From Gordonia liuliyuniae (GTDB lineage Bacteria > Actinomycetota > Actinomycetes > Mycobacteriales > Mycobacteriaceae): a stretch of DNA of 64,000 nucleotides. Position 1 is the first letter of the stretch, and every line of letters starts with the position of its first letter. The stretch lies in the NCBI RefSeq assembly GCF_021739025.1, contig NZ_JAKKOT010000007.1, positions 346,704 to 410,703 on the forward strand, in the 5' to 3' direction. The notes under the pieces were generated by a model. The model had not been told where the DNA came from, did not search any database, and saw only the letters and a list, made by a program, of their open reading frames with translations. Shown here in pieces: positions 19,194 to 26,295 of the stretch. A program made the position numbers and the translations under genes.

Positions 19194-19820
19194 CTATTCG
19201 GGTGCGTCCGTGCCGTCTGTGGGCGCGTGAGCGGCCAGCGCGGCGGCCAGTGTGTCGCCTGCCTCGGCGCGATCGACCGCGTAGTCGAACGTGGCGAGTT
19301 GGGCGTCGGCGTCGAGCGCATCCTGTAGGACCGCTGCCTTAGCGGGGTCGGCCTCTGCAGCGACGAACGCGGCACCGACTGACTCAGCGACGATCGAGCG
19401 TGCAGTGTCGATACTGCGGTCTGGCAGTGTGATCGCAACGTGGACCGCAGCGAATCGTTCGGCACCTAGCGCGGCGTCGACACCGGCCCCCGCGAGCGCT
19501 TCGGAGAGGGACACGCCTGTGTCGAGAAGTGGGCGCACGACGTTGTTCCACGCTTGCTCGCTGCGGATCAGCGCGGCCGGACTGTCGGCGTCGAGTTGCG
19601 GGCGCAGGCCGTGCGCTGCCCACGTCTGGTCTGAGTGGATCGATCGGGCGCGTGTTCGGGCGTCGTCGAGTTCTCGACGGTGCGCGTCGAGCGCGTCGAC
19701 GCGTAGCTTTTCACGCCACGACTCACTCACGTTGTCGTCGGTATCGATCGCACGCAGTGCGTCGCTGTGGGCCGCGATAACGTCGAGCGTCTGTCGGGTG
19801 TGGTCGGTCAGCTTGCTCAT
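19194..19820 (-). CDS. Hypothetical protein, Ala/Asp-rich helical (208 aa)
   Basis: No family is recognised. The 208-residue protein is acidic, rich in Ala, Asp and Arg, cytoplasmic by composition and predicted mostly helical, with a coiled-coil-like stretch at about 40-75. There are no Cys residues, signal peptide or membrane segment. Its ATG overlaps the upstream stop by 4 bp (ATGA), so it is the last gene of a three-gene translationally coupled set within the element. Phage-type structural or decoy functions are possible but unsupported. Confidence 0.75.
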   Translation of the reverse strand: MSKLTDHTRQTLDVIAAHSDALRAIDTDDNVSESWREKLRVDALDAHRRELDDARTRARSIHSDQTWAAHGLRPQLDADSPAALIRSEQAWNNVVRPLLDTGVSLSEALAGAGVDAALGAERFAAVHVAITLPDRSIDTARSIVAESVGAAFVAAEADPAKAAVLQDALDADAQLATFDYAVDRAEAGDTLAAALAAHAPTDGTDAPE

Positions 19821-20149
19821 GCTTTGGTCCTGTTCTGGGTTGAGTCGTATTCGTCCTGCAGCGCGCCGTCTACGTGGTGACGGCCGTTCGCCTCGTCCGC
19901 TGCCGGGTCGGATGCGTCGCGGAGGTAACCGCCGATGTTGAGCCGCCCGTCGCGGCCGACGATGACTTGTGCCGTCCCGTTGACGTGTCGGCCGTCGGGG
20001 TAGGTGATACCTCCCGACGCGGGCAGGCGTGTGCCGTCTGGGAAGCGGTAGGTGCCGTCATTGGCGACGAAGCCAAGCGGCACGAAGTCGCGTGAGTTCA
20101 GGTCTGCGGTTTGCGTGACGCGGTGAACGTCTTTGCTGCTGTAGGTCAT
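19817..20149 (-). CDS. Hypothetical protein, beta-rich (110 aa)
   Basis: No named family is recognised. The 110-residue product has a central series of Gly/Asp turns with repeated [Y/I]-x-F/P-DG units (GTYRFPDGTRL, GITYPDGRHV, VGRDGRLNIGG), suggesting a small beta-meander. The ATG at 20149 overlaps the upstream stop by 4 bp and is preferred over an earlier in-frame start. It is the middle gene of the coupled set of three. Confidence 0.72.
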   Translation of the reverse strand: MTYSSKDVHRVTQTADLNSRDFVPLGFVANDGTYRFPDGTRLPASGGITYPDGRHVNGTAQVIVGRDGRLNIGGYLRDASDPAADEANGRHHVDGALQDEYDSTQNRTKA

Positions 20150-20352
20150 TCGGTGGTCCCGTTCTGTTCTGCGTGTGTCGGTTGTGCCTCGACTGCGTCG
20201 GCGATTTGGTTTGCGAGGTCGATAGCGTCGGTCGTGCTCAGATACCAACTCATTCCGCCGCCGAGTCGGACGCAGATCGGGTGTCTGCGATCGTTTGTTT
20301 TGGTGGCTGTGGCCGGGGTGCGAAAGCGTGTGCGGCCGAGCGTGATTGACAT
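20146..20352 (-). CDS. Hypothetical small protein (68 aa)
   Basis: A 68-residue protein of unknown function. It starts MSITLGRTRF, has a basic first half and an amphipathic helix-like segment (STTDAIDLANQIADAVEA), and ends in a polar tail. It is the first gene of the set of three coupled by ATGA overlaps. Its start lies 42 bp from a large inverted repeat at 20394-20497, which may contain its promoter or regulate it. Confidence 0.7.
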   Translation of the reverse strand: MSITLGRTRFRTPATATKTNDRRHPICVRLGGGMSWYLSTTDAIDLANQIADAVEAQPTHAEQNGTTE

Positions 20353-20393
20353 TGTTTTGCTCCTAATTGGTGGTCGGGTACCGGGTGGGCTGG

Positions 20394-20497
20394 TACCTCT
20401 CTACGTATGTGGTGCACCCGGTTAACCCTGTGCACCTGGCGCACAAATGCACCGGATGCTCAGCGTTAACCGGGTGCACCACTTCCGTAGAGAGGTA
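20394..20497. repeat. 33-bp inverted repeat enclosing GTGCACC iteron-like motifs
   Basis: Arms 20394-20426 and 20465-20497 are inverted copies with only two mismatches in 33 bp, separated by 38 bp. Each arm has the palindrome GGTGCACC next to CCGGTTAAC. The spacer carries two further copies of the motif (GTGCACC at 20430, ATGCACC at 20447), giving 17-18-bp spacing from 20412. The right arm also encodes the last codons and stop of the DUF3631 gene. Repeats beside a replication-type P-loop gene suggest an origin or an autoregulatory operator. It could also act as a terminator. Confidence 0.75.
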
Positions 20498-21581
20498 TCC
20501 CGAGACGCAGCCAGATCGGGGTCAGATGGGCCGCGCTATACCCTCGTTTTCCCCTCCCACCTGGGCGAATGCTGGTCACCTTCGATGCCTGTGCGACGAG
20601 CGAAGCGAGCCGCTTAGCGGTGAGCGATCGACCATAGGCGGAGGCAGCCCCCCAATATTGCGGGTTGTGTGCGATCAACTGGGAGACGAGGGAGTCAGTC
20701 GTCACGAACGGTTCACCGTCGGGCCACACGGCGCTCAGGTCACGTAGCAGCACCATGCCGGGCGGGTCGGCGACTAGGCCAGCGTCGCGGTACGCCTCGT
20801 CCTCGGCCATGTTCCGCTGGATCAGTTCGTCAGCAATGTTCGGCCAGTGGCCGCCTGCTGCTACAGCTACCCGCTTCAACGGTCTCCACCTTTCCTTGCT
20901 GCGCCCCATGCACCCGTCTGGGAGGTCGACAGCCATACCGCGAATGTCGTCGCGCACAGAGTCGGCGAAGTCGACGATCTGATCACGTAGTAGACCGGCC
21001 TCGTCTTCGAGCAGCTCCCAGTCTGAGTCTTCCGCGACACCTTCCAAGTCGGGCATTAGCAGTACGCGAATGCACCTAGATCGGGTGTCCTCTGGAATCT
21101 TCGGTGAGTTGCCCGCCATTGCCACGGGCGCAAACGTAGACATTTCCTTATCGATCCACGTGCCGCCTTCGCCGGGGACGAGTACGGGTCGGCTCGCGCC
21201 CCGCCTGTATCCGCTATTCAGGACCGCGATGAGGTCACCGACACCTTGTTTGTCGGGAGCTAAGCTTCTGTCGGCCTCGTCGATCAGAATGGTGCGTACG
21301 CCTTTGTCGAGTAGACGCGTCAGTAAGGCAGGCGATGACAGGGATGCGGCCTGAACTGGGTGGTGGGCGAGCCTCGAGAGGTGGTCGAGTACCGTTGTTT
21401 TCCCGCTACCCGGCATAGTCGAATCAATGAGCAGCCGTGGCGACGTGTAGCACTCTTCCGCTAGGTGCGTGTGCACGGTCCACAGTGTGAGTAGCGATAG
21501 ATCTGCCTCGTCTGGAACGGAGATGAATCGCGCGAACCACGATTCGATGCCGTTGAACAGTTCGGAATAGTCTGCGTTCAT
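20466..21581 (-). CDS. DUF3631 P-loop NTPase, probable replication protein of the element
   Basis: A 371-residue AAA-like ATPase: Walker A STMPGSGKTT (residues 54-63), Walker B ILIDEAD (98-104), sensor-like MAGNSPKIPEDTRSRC (155-170). DUF3631 domains usually sit at the end of primase/helicase proteins of actinobacterial phages and integrative elements; here the domain stands alone without a recognisable primase part. The ATG at 21581 shares one base with the upstream stop (TGATG), so the two are coupled. Its 3' end is built into the 33-bp inverted repeat. A role in element replication is inferred from family and context. Confidence 0.82.
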   Translation of the reverse strand: MNADYSELFNGIESWFARFISVPDEADLSLLTLWTVHTHLAEECYTSPRLLIDSTMPGSGKTTVLDHLSRLAHHPVQAASLSSPALLTRLLDKGVRTILIDEADRSLAPDKQGVGDLIAVLNSGYRRGASRPVLVPGEGGTWIDKEMSTFAPVAMAGNSPKIPEDTRSRCIRVLLMPDLEGVAEDSDWELLEDEAGLLRDQIVDFADSVRDDIRGMAVDLPDGCMGRSKERWRPLKRVAVAAGGHWPNIADELIQRNMAEDEAYRDAGLVADPPGMVLLRDLSAVWPDGEPFVTTDSLVSQLIAHNPQYWGAASAYGRSLTAKRLASLVAQASKVTSIRPGGRGKRGYSAAHLTPIWLRLGIPLYGSGAPG

Positions 21582-21808
21582 CACAGCCACCCGAACCTCG
21601 GCGTCATCGTGCCGAGTAGCTGGCAGGTCTCGTTACGGTGGATGCCCTGGTCCGCTTCTGCGCATCCGCAGTCTGTGACGGTTGGGTACAGGATTCGGTC
21701 AGGGCAGATATGCCCGAGTGGATCACGCAACCAGGCGTCGCAGCGTGGACACGCGATGGGTGTGAGACGCTGCGCAGCAGCAATGCGCCGTCTGATTGAA
21801 TTAGGCAT
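21581..21808 (-). CDS. Small Cys-rich (zinc-binding-like) protein (75 aa)
   Basis: The 75-residue product carries IACPRCDAWLRDPLGHIC and then a C-x-C and a further Cys, six Cys in all with a His, the look of a zinc-binding fold. The N-terminus is basic (SIRRRIAAAQR), which would suit nucleic-acid contact. It lies directly before and is translationally coupled to the DUF3631 ATPase, so it may be its DNA-binding partner. No named family is recognised. Confidence 0.7.
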   Translation of the reverse strand: MPNSIRRRIAAAQRLTPIACPRCDAWLRDPLGHICPDRILYPTVTDCGCAEADQGIHRNETCQLLGTMTPRFGWL

Positions 21809-21850
21809 AGGTAGTGCCGTCCTCCCGGCTAGCCGGGGTCGTGGGTTTGG

Positions 21851-22024
21851 TCAGGCGTTCGGGTCGAGTAGCGATAGCGCGTCGGCCTCGCGGATTCGGA
21901 TAGAGCGCCCGCCGATCTTGAATGCGGGCAGGGTGCCGTCCGAGATTCGGCGGCGCACGGTTTTAGTGCTACAACCGGCTGCCTCGGCTAGCTCGGCGAT
22001 CGAATAGACGCGGGGAAGTGACAT
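21851..22024 (-). CDS. xis: Excisionase-like helix-turn-helix protein
   Basis: A 57-residue protein with a MerR/excisionase-type helix-turn-helix (YSIAELAEAAGCSTKTVRRR) and a wing (LPAFKIGGRSIRIREADAL), the usual form of recombination directionality factors. The ATG at 22024 has GAAAGG 9 nt upstream; an in-frame GTG at 22048 is less likely. It would bind near the att arms to favour excision. It heads the replication genes and lies just behind an intrinsic terminator at 22052-22085. Confidence 0.82.
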   Translation of the reverse strand: MSLPRVYSIAELAEAAGCSTKTVRRRISDGTLPAFKIGGRSIRIREADALSLLDPNA

Positions 22025-22051
22025 GTTTGGTGGCCTTTCTGGGGACACGAA

Positions 22052-22085
22052 AAAGGCCGACGACGCGGGTGCGTCATCGGCCTTT
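22052..22085 (-). terminator. Intrinsic terminator in the leader of the xis operon
   Basis: On the minus strand: a 15-bp stem (AAAGGCCGATGACGC-type arms, one mismatch), a 4-base loop and then a T-run (CCTTTTTCG). It lies only 28 bp before the xis ATG. It may simply end integrase transcripts, or act as an attenuator that keeps the xis-replication operon off until antitermination. Confidence 0.78.
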
Positions 22086-22449
22086 CTTGGGTGGTGTGAG
22101 GCTTAGCCTCGGATATGGGTTATGGCAGAACTAATAGCGGTGGCTTTAGAGTGGCGGCGCTGTCACGCTCACTCACCGGCGACGTCGTTACGCCGAATCT
22201 TCCTGTGGTGGACACAATCATCCCGATGGGGATAACTGTACCCATACTCGCGGCGAAAGACATTCATTCATAAGTCAGCGTCATCGGACTCAGCGATTAG
22301 CGTGCTCAGACAGTGCGCGATGAGGCGACCACGGTCGGCGGCATAGTGGATGCGGTGACAACTCTCCCGCTGGGACCAATAATAGCCGATTTGGGACCGG
22401 GGTGGACGGTGCAGTGAATGAAACGTTCGTGGCCGTCTGCCGGGGCCGG
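22086..22449. other. Intergenic region between int and the xis leader, no gene seen
   Basis: About 360 bp without a convincing reading frame on either strand. It is AT-richer than the flanks and has several scattered short direct and inverted motifs. It should contain the promoter for the xis operon, but no clear -35/-10 pair was found. A missed small RNA cannot be excluded. Confidence 0.5.
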
Positions 22450-23586
22450 TTACAGGCCTTCGGCGATCGCGCTCAGTCTGTCCGCGATAGCAGCATCAGC
22501 GCCGTTAGCCGCGTGCATGTACCGCAGCGCAGCGGCCGACGACTCGTGCCCTAGACGCTGCTGCAACTCAGGCACCGTAGCGCCCGCCGACGCAGCCCAC
22601 ACGCTCCCAGCATGGCGCAGCCCATGAATCCGTAGGTGCTCGACTCCGACAGCCTTACGGGCCGACTCCCAGTAATGCCGTAGCTGACCATCGGTGAGCA
22701 CGTCACTGCCTCCCGGCCGCCGAGCGAACAACAGGCCCTGTCGACCAGGTGACGCGTGAACACGCACATGCTCGGTAATCAACTCGCGGATATGCGGGGG
22801 CACAGTGACCGTGCGCTGCCTGTCGTTCTTGGGCGATCCGACCACGGCTTCACGGTCCACGAACGTGACCGCCTGGCGAACAGTGATCGTGCTGCCGTCA
22901 CTGGCAATATCGCAGCGGCGCAAGCCAAGTAGCTCACCACGACGAAGCGCACACCACGCAGCGATGAGGGGGAGCAGCGCGAGACGTTCGGGCATGGCTG
23001 CCGACAGGCGGGTGACCTCGGCTGGGGTCGGCACGTCGATAGCCCGCTGACGTTTAGTAGCGCCTGCGCCACGGATACGGCACGGATTCTCGACTAGCAG
23101 CTTGTCATCGACCGCCGACGCGAGAACTGTCCGCAGGTACGCGTACACGCGCGCATTACGTGTAGTGCCGTCTGACATGCTCGGCAGATTCGCTTGCAAC
23201 TCGGCGTACCAGCCGCGCACGTCGGCGAGTTCGACCGTGCCGACGAGCATAGCGCCGAGACGACTGTCGGCTATGTGGTTCCGGTGATAGCTGCTGTACT
23301 GCGACCGGGTGGACGGCTTAAGGCTTCGTTGTTCGATCCACCGTGCCGAGTACTCAGCGACCGACATTGCGCGAGCCTGCTCGGCCCCCTCACGTTCCTC
23401 GGGTGCCCGCCACATGTCCAGTTCGATGAGACGTTCCTCGGAGCGCAGCCAACCGATCGCGTCATCCTCTGATTTCCACGTACGCGGCCCTCGGTGCTCG
23501 CGCATATCGGGGCCAAGGTAACGGGCCTGCCACCGGCCGGAGCCGTGTTTGAGTTGCCGGACGTTGCCGAATCGTCGCTTTGCCAT
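22450..23586 (-). CDS. int: Tyrosine site-specific integrase
   Basis: A 378-residue tyrosine recombinase: N-terminal arm-binding-like domain (about 1-60), SAM-like core-binding domain (about 75-165) and C-terminal catalytic domain. The catalytic residues are visible in order: Arg in ALRRGELLGL, Lys in SPKNDRQRTV, HGLRH, LGHES and the nucleophile Tyr in ALRYMHAAN. The ATG at 23586 (AKRRFGNVRQLK) is preferred to an earlier in-frame start. It sits next to attR, with putative arm sites directly upstream, the usual layout for tRNA-targeting integrases. It inserts the element into tRNA-Arg(CCG). Confidence 0.95.
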   Translation of the reverse strand: MAKRRFGNVRQLKHGSGRWQARYLGPDMREHRGPRTWKSEDDAIGWLRSEERLIELDMWRAPEEREGAEQARAMSVAEYSARWIEQRSLKPSTRSQYSSYHRNHIADSRLGAMLVGTVELADVRGWYAELQANLPSMSDGTTRNARVYAYLRTVLASAVDDKLLVENPCRIRGAGATKRQRAIDVPTPAEVTRLSAAMPERLALLPLIAAWCALRRGELLGLRRCDIASDGSTITVRQAVTFVDREAVVGSPKNDRQRTVTVPPHIRELITEHVRVHASPGRQGLLFARRPGGSDVLTDGQLRHYWESARKAVGVEHLRIHGLRHAGSVWAASAGATVPELQQRLGHESSAAALRYMHAANGADAAIADRLSAIAEGL

Positions 23587-23596
23587 GCCGCTCCCC

Positions 23597-23655
23597 GTGC
23601 CAGTTGTGTGCCAGTGGACTGGCACAACGTGTCCGTTCTAGGCCAATTATGGCAC
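23597..23655. repeat. Arm-type integrase-site candidates, right side
   Basis: 23597-23614 repeats the 18-mer found at 17199-17216 exactly. Inverted copies of the core unit follow: CTGGCAC at 23619-23625 and TGGCAC at 23650-23655. They begin 11 bp from the integrase start, so integrase binding could also autoregulate int. Confidence 0.65.
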
Positions 23656-23729
23656 ATCGGCTATCATTCAACTACCTGCAACGATGGACAGAACACGCAG
23701 GTAGAAACCGAATCGACCAGACAGTTGAC

Positions 23730-23757
23730 CGTAGGTTCGAATCCTACGGGGGGCACA
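23730..23757. repeat. attR core (28-bp direct repeat, right copy)
   Basis: Identical to 17122-17149. It restores only the T arm and acceptor 3' strand, without D or anticodon arms, so it is the displaced end of the original tRNA gene rather than a tRNA. Confidence 0.92.
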
Positions 23758-24285
23758 ACGAAATCACAGGTCAGAGCGGTTTTACTCCGGTACTCGGGAC
23801 GATGTGCCCATTGCGTTCCGCTCGATCGTGCTAGTCGAGCGAACTTCCTTTCCGCTGGTTGAGCGAACGAAGTGGGTAGACCCTATGCGTAAACAGGTGT
23901 CGCCATATCGTCGCTCACCGTCCGTCGGCTTCTCGCAAACCAACACCGCTGAGCGCCTGCGACCTCGCCACGGAGATGCCGCCACTGAGCGGTGTCGGTT
24001 TGCGCGCGTTCCAGGTCTGCCGGGAGGCCGACTGTCCGGTGGTCGTCCCCATGACGCTGGCGGACGTGGACTTCAGTCGACGTGATCCATCAGCGGCCGA
24101 GGCCACGCGTCGCATCTGTGTTCGGATAAGTCATCGACGTGACCTCGAACTGGGCTGGAACGTCGAACTCGGCGGCGACGCCGCCGCGGTCGAATGCCCC
24201 GAACTGGTGCGGCGATCCCCCCGCGCGTGGACGTCGCTCCGCGAAGCCCGGCGACGAATCGCCACGGCGGGCGCTCGAATCCGTC
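23758..24285. other. Gene-free right flank of the element
   Basis: About 530 bp without a supportable gene. It holds one copy of an interspersed repeat (23854-23882). The bases just outside attR (CAGGTCAGAG at 23767) echo those just inside attL. The rest may be decayed sequence. Confidence 0.5.
23854..23882 (+). repeat. Interspersed GCTGGTYGAGCG...AGACC repeat, copy 1
   Basis: GCTGGTTGAGCG followed by GTAGACC after a short spacer. A shorter, inverted relative occurs at 29218-29240. Repeats of the form GCTGGTCGAGCGAGCGAAGC are scattered between genes in many Gordonia-like genomes. No coding role. Confidence 0.5.
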
Positions 24286-24312
24286 TGTCACAAGCCGCCC
24301 CCGGCCGGTGTC
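24286..24312 (+). promoter_or_regulatory. ECF41-type promoter (TGTCACA-N16-TGTC)
   Basis: TGTCACA at 24286-24292 is followed after exactly 16 bp by TGTC at 24309-24312. The known ECF41 consensus is TGTCACA-N16-CGTC, so only one base differs. It lies 39 bp upstream of the oxidoreductase start and directly ahead of the operon that encodes an ECF41 sigma factor, so autoregulation is likely. Confidence 0.78.
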
Positions 24313-24350
24313 CTATGAATGCAAGGATGGACAAAGGTCAGGAGGACACA

Positions 24351-25391
24351 GTGAAGATCGTGGTTGCAGGAGCCGGATACGCGGGAACCGTTGCGGCGAA
24401 CCGTTTGGCGCGCAAGCTAACCGATGCGCAGATCACCGTCGTGAACCCGAGCTCGGAGTTCGTCGAACGTGTCCGCCTGCACGAGTTGATCGCGGGCAGC
24501 GGCACCGCGACGCGGTCGCTGCGGGAGGTCCTCGACGACCGGATCGAACTGCGCATCGCAGCGATCGAGAAGGTCGGCGATGGTGTCCTCACCATGGCGG
24601 ACGCCCAATCGCTCGAGTACGACAAGCTCGTCTACGCGGTCGGTAGCTCTAATCACGCGCCCGAGGGCACGTACGCGGTCGGTGGTCTCGACGCGGCGCG
24701 CGCGGCCCACGCGAAATTGGTCGAGCTCGACGCTGGGGCGACGGTGACCGTCGTCGGCGGAGGACTCACCGGACTGGAGGCCGCGTCCGAGGTCGTCACC
24801 GAACGGCCCGACCTGACTGTTCGTATCGTCAGCGACGAGTTCGGCGCATCGCTCAGCAGCCGCGCCCGCAGGCGCGTCCTCGACGTGCTGCGCGATCTCG
24901 GAGTCGACGTCGTCACCGGCGAGTGGACGCCCGAAGAGCCAGCCGCCCTGACCCTGTGGGCTGTCGCGGGCCAGGCCGATGGTCTCGCCGCGCGCAGCGG
25001 ACTCGCGACCGACGCGGCAGGCCGGGTCGCCGTCGACGCCTGCTTGCGCAGCACCAGCAACCCGAACGTGTACGCGGTCGGCGACAGCGCAGCCGTCCCC
25101 GGCGCGCGGTTGAGCTGCCAGGCGGCCCTCCCGCAGGGCGCGGCCGCCGCCGACAACCTCGTACGGGATCTGACGGGCAGGACAGGCAAGCCGTTCTCGA
25201 TGTCGTTCGTCGGACAGAATGTGTCGCTGGGCCGCTCGAACGGCGTCATCCAAGGCGCACACCGTAACGACGTCCCGACCCGAATCTGGTTCGGCGGCCG
25301 ACCCGCCGCGTACTTCAAGGAACGAGTCTGCCGAGGCGCACTCTGGTCTGCGCGCACCGGACGAGCGGCGTCGTTCCCCGGGCCGAAGTGA
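24351..25391 (+). CDS. NAD(P)/FAD-dependent oxidoreductase (NDH-2-like), ECF41-associated
   Basis: A 346-residue two-dinucleotide-binding-domain flavoprotein. The FAD motif GAGYAG is at residues 7-12, the NAD(P) motif VVGGGLTGLEAA in the middle and the FAD motif NVYAVGDSA late. GTG 24351 is strongly supported by AGGAGG 5 nt upstream; longer forms starting at 23976 would run through non-coding sequence. It overlaps the sigma gene by 4 bp. ECF41 sigma factors are typically encoded beside a carboxymuconolactone decarboxylase, oxidoreductase or epimerase; this is the oxidoreductase type. It is probably a stress-linked redox enzyme; substrate unknown. Confidence 0.88.
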   Translation: MKIVVAGAGYAGTVAANRLARKLTDAQITVVNPSSEFVERVRLHELIAGSGTATRSLREVLDDRIELRIAAIEKVGDGVLTMADAQSLEYDKLVYAVGSSNHAPEGTYAVGGLDAARAAHAKLVELDAGATVTVVGGGLTGLEAASEVVTERPDLTVRIVSDEFGASLSSRARRRVLDVLRDLGVDVVTGEWTPEEPAALTLWAVAGQADGLAARSGLATDAAGRVAVDACLRSTSNPNVYAVGDSAAVPGARLSCQAALPQGAAAADNLVRDLTGRTGKPFSMSFVGQNVSLGRSNGVIQGAHRNDVPTRIWFGGRPAAYFKERVCRGALWSARTGRAASFPGPK

Positions 25392-26266
25392 CCGGGCAGC
25401 ACGACGCGCCTGACGACTTCGTGACCCACCGGGCGCTGTTGTTCTCGATCGCCTATGAGATCCTCGGATCGATCGCCGACGCTGAGGACGCGGTGTCCGA
25501 GAGCTGGATCCGGTGGCGCGACGTCGACCACGAGACGATCGAGAATCCGCGCGCCTACCTCGCTCGGATCGTCACCCGCCAGGCGTTGAACGCGGCACGC
25601 TCGGCGGGGCGACGCCGTGAAGACTATGTGGGCCCCTGGTTGCCCGAGCCGTTGGAAGAGCCCGTCAATGACGGACTCGACCATGTACTCACGGGCGAAG
25701 CCGTCACCACTGCGATGCTCCTCGTGTTGGAATCGCTCACGCCGACGGAGCGGGCCGTCTTCGTGCTTCGCGAGGTGTTCGACTTCGACTACCGCGAGAT
25801 TGCGACGGCCGTCGACAAGTCCGAGAGTGCGGTCCGCCAGGTGGCGCATCGGGCTCGAAACCACGTGCGGGCTAGACGATCCGCGGCGGTCGCTGATCCG
25901 CCGCAAGCACAGTCCGTTGCCGAACGCTTCTTGATGAGCGCGGTGACCGGCGACATCCAGGGGCTGATGGATGTCCTCGCCCCGGGCGTGGTCTACCTCG
26001 GCGACGGCGGCGGCGTCGTCTCGGCGGCACGTCGACCGGTGGAGGGCGCCGATCACGTCGCACGCATGATCGCCGGCCTCTTCGCCAAGGGGACACAGCT
26101 CGGCGAACTCGGGTTCCGGGCGACTGTCGTCAACTCGATGCCCGCCGTCATCGTGTCCATCGACGGCGTCGTCGACAACGTCACGTGCGTCGAAGTCGTC
26201 GGCGAGCAGGTCACCGCCGTATACACGATCCGGAATCCGGAGAAGTTGGGGCGACTGAACGTGTGA
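25388..26266 (+). CDS. sigJ: RNA polymerase ECF41-family sigma factor (SigJ-like)
   Basis: A 292-residue ECF sigma factor with sigma-2 (about 8-75), sigma-4 (about 112-165) and a SnoaL-like C-terminal extension. The ECF41 hallmarks are present: WLPEP in the linker (about residue 83), DGGG in the extension (about 206) and NPEKL near the end. In this group the C-terminal extension replaces an anti-sigma factor and both stimulates and restrains activity. It is co-transcribed with the preceding oxidoreductase from a matching promoter. Confidence 0.9.
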   Translation: MTGQHDAPDDFVTHRALLFSIAYEILGSIADAEDAVSESWIRWRDVDHETIENPRAYLARIVTRQALNAARSAGRRREDYVGPWLPEPLEEPVNDGLDHVLTGEAVTTAMLLVLESLTPTERAVFVLREVFDFDYREIATAVDKSESAVRQVAHRARNHVRARRSAAVADPPQAQSVAERFLMSAVTGDIQGLMDVLAPGVVYLGDGGGVVSAARRPVEGADHVARMIAGLFAKGTQLGELGFRATVVNSMPAVIVSIDGVVDNVTCVEVVGEQVTAVYTIRNPEKLGRLNV

Positions 26267-26295
26267 TTCGCGCCAGCACCTTTACCCTCGACACC

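Larger units (their letters stand above)
17122..23757. mobile_element. Compact integrative element in tRNA-Arg(CCG)
   Basis: A 6.6-kb insertion bounded by identical 28-bp direct repeats (17122-17149 in the tRNA, 23730-23757). All genes are on the minus strand: integrase, excisionase-like protein, Cys-rich small protein, DUF3631 P-loop protein, three overlapping small genes and one large TerD-HNH cargo gene. Base composition and codon use are visibly less GC-rich than in the flanks. No capsid, terminase, relaxase or FtsK-like gene is present, so it is neither a prophage nor a self-conjugative element. A phage satellite or a minimal defence island are the likeliest identities. Confidence 0.92.

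Noticed and set aside
23730..23757. A second tRNA gene at the right end of the element
   Set aside because: Only the T arm and acceptor 3' strand are present; no D or anticodon arm. It is attR.
17122..23757. Prophage
   Set aside because: No capsid, portal, terminase, tail or lysis gene and only 6.6 kb.
23976..24350. N-terminal extension of the ECF41-linked oxidoreductase
   Set aside because: The extension is non-homologous and contains the ECF41 promoter; AGGAGG places the start at 24351.
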